Assembly: GCA_018065225.1 (NCBI GenBank)
Contig: JAGHTS010000244.1
Coordinates: 1-6,009 of the forward strand
Direction of reading: 5' to 3'
Origin: Candidatus Phascolarctobacterium caballi
GTDB lineage: Bacteria > Bacillota > Negativicutes > Acidaminococcales > Acidaminococcaceae
DNA length: 6,009 nucleotides
A program made the position numbers and the translations under genes. Shown here piece by piece: positions 4,392 through 6,009 of the stretch. Position 1 is the first letter of the stretch. The number at the start of each line of letters is the position of its first letter. A model generated the notes under the pieces. That model worked only from the letters and a program-made list of their open reading frames with translations, was not told where the DNA came from and ran no database searches.

Positions 4392-5360
4392 TTATTTAAT
4401 CACCCGTTTTGGATTAATCTGTTCACCCCATAAAATAACTTCATAATGTACATGAGGCCCTGTGGAATATCCTGTACTGCCGACACGTCCTATCATTTGC
4501 CCTTTTACAACATACGCACCGACATTTACGCCAATCGTACTCATATGACCATAAGCGGTGGCATAACCAAAATCATGTTCAATTTCAACATATTTTCCGT
4601 ATCCTGTATACCACCCCGCATGTGTAACACGACCGCTGGCTGTAGCATAAATCGGTTCACCATAACCGGCTGCAATATCCAATCCGGGGTGGAAAGTACT
4701 CATTTCCCCCGTAATCGGGTCTTTTCTGCTGCCAAATTCACTGGTAATCCAACCATTATCTACAGGCCAAATATCCGGTGTAACCTCTTTGCGATAGTTA
4801 TCTTGACGGATAACTTTCAAAATTTTTGTAACATCTTGTTTGTCTATTTCAAGATTATATGCCAAGTTATTGTTTTGCTCCTCAAGGACTTTCATCCGTG
4901 TAGTCACATTATCACCAAAACCAAACACAGGCCCGCCGGCACCACTACGTTTATCTTTTTCATTAGACAGAACAGGCAATTCCATTCCTGCTTTTTTCAT
5001 CTCGCTTAAAATATCTTTCTTTAACTTTTGCAAAGATGCCAATTCTTTTTGCACATCTTCTGTCAAATTTTGCAAATCGTCAATACGTCTTTCCTGCATT
5101 TCCTTTGCAGAATAATACTCCTTCAACGCGTCACGGTCTGCCCACCCGGTATATATAACGTAATACATTGCACCAACGCTAAATGCAATCACCGCAACTA
5201 AAATTGATAATCCGTCAACAACTTTTCGTATACTGTCACTGTCAAAACTGTGACTGCTCATTTCACCGCCATCATTTGGCACGACCATAACAGAATATGT
5301 TTTGTCAGTATCTATCATTGATTTTAAAAATTTCCAAATAGTTTTAAATCCCCGAAACAT
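4392..5360 (-). CDS. Membrane-anchored M23 family (LytM-type) peptidase
   Basis: The 322-residue protein has an N-terminal, probably cytoplasmic segment of about 48 residues (with YSVMVVPNDGG at 22-32) and one membrane helix at about 49-70 (LSILVAVIAFSVGAMYYVIY). A coiled coil follows at about 78-125, then a Gly/Lys-rich linker near 133-150 and a second short helical stretch (152-190). The M23 domain is at about 198-320. All catalytic residues are present: H224 and D228 in HPGLD and H305 in HVHYE as zinc ligands, with H272 in GHMS and H303 as catalytic histidines, so it should be an active zinc endopeptidase cutting peptidoglycan cross-bridges outside the membrane. The coiled coil resembles EnvC/NlpD-like or autoinhibitory regions. 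The ATG at 5360 has GAGG 6 bases upstream and lies 8 bases after the yigZ stop codon, so the two are probably cotranscribed. The exact physiological role (elongation, division or sporulation) is not visible. Confidence 0.9.
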   Translation of the reverse strand: MFRGFKTIWKFLKSMIDTDKTYSVMVVPNDGGEMSSHSFDSDSIRKVVDGLSILVAVIAFSVGAMYYVIYTGWADRDALKEYYSAKEMQERRIDDLQNLTEDVQKELASLQKLKKDILSEMKKAGMELPVLSNEKDKRSGAGGPVFGFGDNVTTRMKVLEEQNNNLAYNLEIDKQDVTKILKVIRQDNYRKEVTPDIWPVDNGWITSEFGSRKDPITGEMSTFHPGLDIAAGYGEPIYATASGRVTHAGWYTGYGKYVEIEHDFGYATAYGHMSTIGVNVGAYVVKGQMIGRVGSTGYSTGPHVHYEVILWGEQINPKRVIK

Positions 5361-5368
5361 TCCTTACC

Positions 5369-5998
5369 TCATATTACAACAGCAACTTCCACAATTTCAC
5401 CACCGGTATAGCACAATTCAACCTGTGATTGCAAAAGCTCCGTCAAATATTTTTCTGCCTCCTCACACTCATCTTTACGCATGGTGAATAGAATGCGTGC
5501 TTTTTCTTTATAGCTGACTTCTTTAATTTTATACTTGCCGTCAGCATAAAGTTTGTTAAGGATTTTACCGGTGTCATTAAGATTAACAAAAAACTCAAAA
5601 TGACCCATTTCAACACGCTCGGCCTTGCCTGCCTTTTGCAATGCCAAAGCAACAGAATTTGTATAGGCACGTACCAAACCGCCTGCACCTAACTTAACCC
5701 CGCCAAAATATCTTGTTACAACAGCAACAACGCCTTGAACCATTGCCTTGCGCAATACGGCCAACATTGGTACACCTGCCGTACCGCTTGGCTCACCGTC
5801 ATCACTTGAATGTTGTGCCATATCATCAATCAGATAGGCACTGCAATTATGAGTAGCATCCCAATACTGTTTTTTCACTGTCTTAACAAAATCTTGGGCT
5901 TCCTGCTCACTTTGCACTTTCTTTAAAGTGCAAATAAAACGTGATTTTTCCACAACAATTTCGTTTTCAACATCTTTAGCAATGGTATAGACACCCAT
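5369..5998 (-). CDS. yigZ: YigZ/IMPACT family protein
   Basis: The 209-residue protein is a full-length member of the YigZ family (E. coli YigZ is about 205). The N-terminal IMPACT/UPF0029 domain (about 15-125) shows EIVVEKSRFI (13-22), DGEPSGTAGVPML (67-79) and VVTRYFGGVKLGAGGLVRAY (93-112), the family hallmarks. The C-terminal part (about 135-205) corresponds to DUF1949, a ferredoxin-like domain. Eukaryotic IMPACT regulates the kinase GCN2; the bacterial role is not settled, with proposals in translation or nucleic-acid binding. The ATG at 5998 gives the expected N-terminus, but the 11 bases visible upstream (TTTATATACTT on the coding strand) contain no Shine-Dalgarno. It is the first visible gene of the unit with the M23 peptidase; what precedes it is outside the window. 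Confidence 0.93.
   Translation of the reverse strand: MGVYTIAKDVENEIVVEKSRFICTLKKVQSEQEAQDFVKTVKKQYWDATHNCSAYLIDDMAQHSSDDGEPSGTAGVPMLAVLRKAMVQGVVAVVTRYFGGVKLGAGGLVRAYTNSVALALQKAGKAERVEMGHFEFFVNLNDTGKILNKLYADGKYKIKEVSYKEKARILFTMRKDECEEAEKYLTELLQSQVELCYTGGEIVEVAVVI
5911..5934. repeat. 10-bp perfect inverted repeat inside yigZ
   Basis: TTTGCACTTT (5911-5920) and AAAGTGCAAA (5925-5934) flank a 4-base loop within the coding sequence for the residues around LKKVQS (25-30). The CACTTT...AAAGTG core also occurs at 3477-3490 and 3516-3532 in the intergenic region. It has no T-run; the function, if any, is unknown. Confidence 0.5.
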
Positions 5999-6009
5999 AA
6001 GTATATAAA

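Noticed and set aside
4446..5009. Plus-strand open frame of 187 codons
   Set aside because: It lies entirely antisense to the M23 peptidase gene, which has intact catalytic motifs; the translation is Cys-, Thr- and Ile-rich with no recognisable domain and no ribosome binding site.

Overview
The window looks like a piece of a low-GC bacterial chromosome, most likely from Bacillota. This rests on AT-rich intergenic DNA, strong GGAGG-type ribosome binding sites, sigma-A-like promoters and a TrmB that closely resembles the Bacillus subtilis protein. I cannot name a genus; the mix of yhdT-panF with AbrB-type/RelE-type toxin-antitoxin genes would fit Negativicutes, but that is inference. Nothing points to phage, IS elements or CRISPR. 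Seven complete protein genes are supported, six on the minus strand and one (the HAD phosphatase) on the plus strand; an outward promoter at the left edge suggests an eighth gene outside the window.

Right part (minus strand, 5998 down to 3639): yigZ (IMPACT-family protein) is followed after 8 bases by a membrane-anchored M23 peptidase gene, then a strong intrinsic terminator, then trmB (tRNA m7G46 methyltransferase) and its own terminator. The first terminator ends only 15 bases before the trmB start, so trmB has no obvious room for a promoter of its own and may depend on read-through.

Middle part: between 3425 and 3685 there is a gene-free stretch packed with hairpins. Next comes a Cof-type HAD phosphatase on the plus strand, whose stop codon lies inside its own terminator. 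It diverges from the two-gene operon yhdT-panF (minus strand), encoding a small membrane protein and a sodium/pantothenate symporter that overlap by 8 bases. The divergent intergenic region carries an 11-bp perfect inverted repeat whose arms create the same promoter (extended -10 TGCTACAAT with a TTGTAG at 17 bases) on both strands. The plus-strand copy would start transcription at or within a few bases of the HAD gene ATG, which has no Shine-Dalgarno.

Left part: directly after panF, with its -35 hexamer overlapping the panF stop codon, lies a near-consensus promoter driving an AbrB-fold antitoxin and a RelE/ParE-type toxin. A 10-bp perfect inverted repeat straddles the -10 element and start site, and is a good candidate for the autoregulatory operator. 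A further promoter points out of the window to the left.

Most of this is ordinary housekeeping DNA. The parts worth a second look are the symmetric divergent promoter with its probably leaderless gene, the AbrB/RelE-type pair and its operator, the terminator abutting trmB, and the hairpin-rich gap. I do not see a clearly undescribed system.
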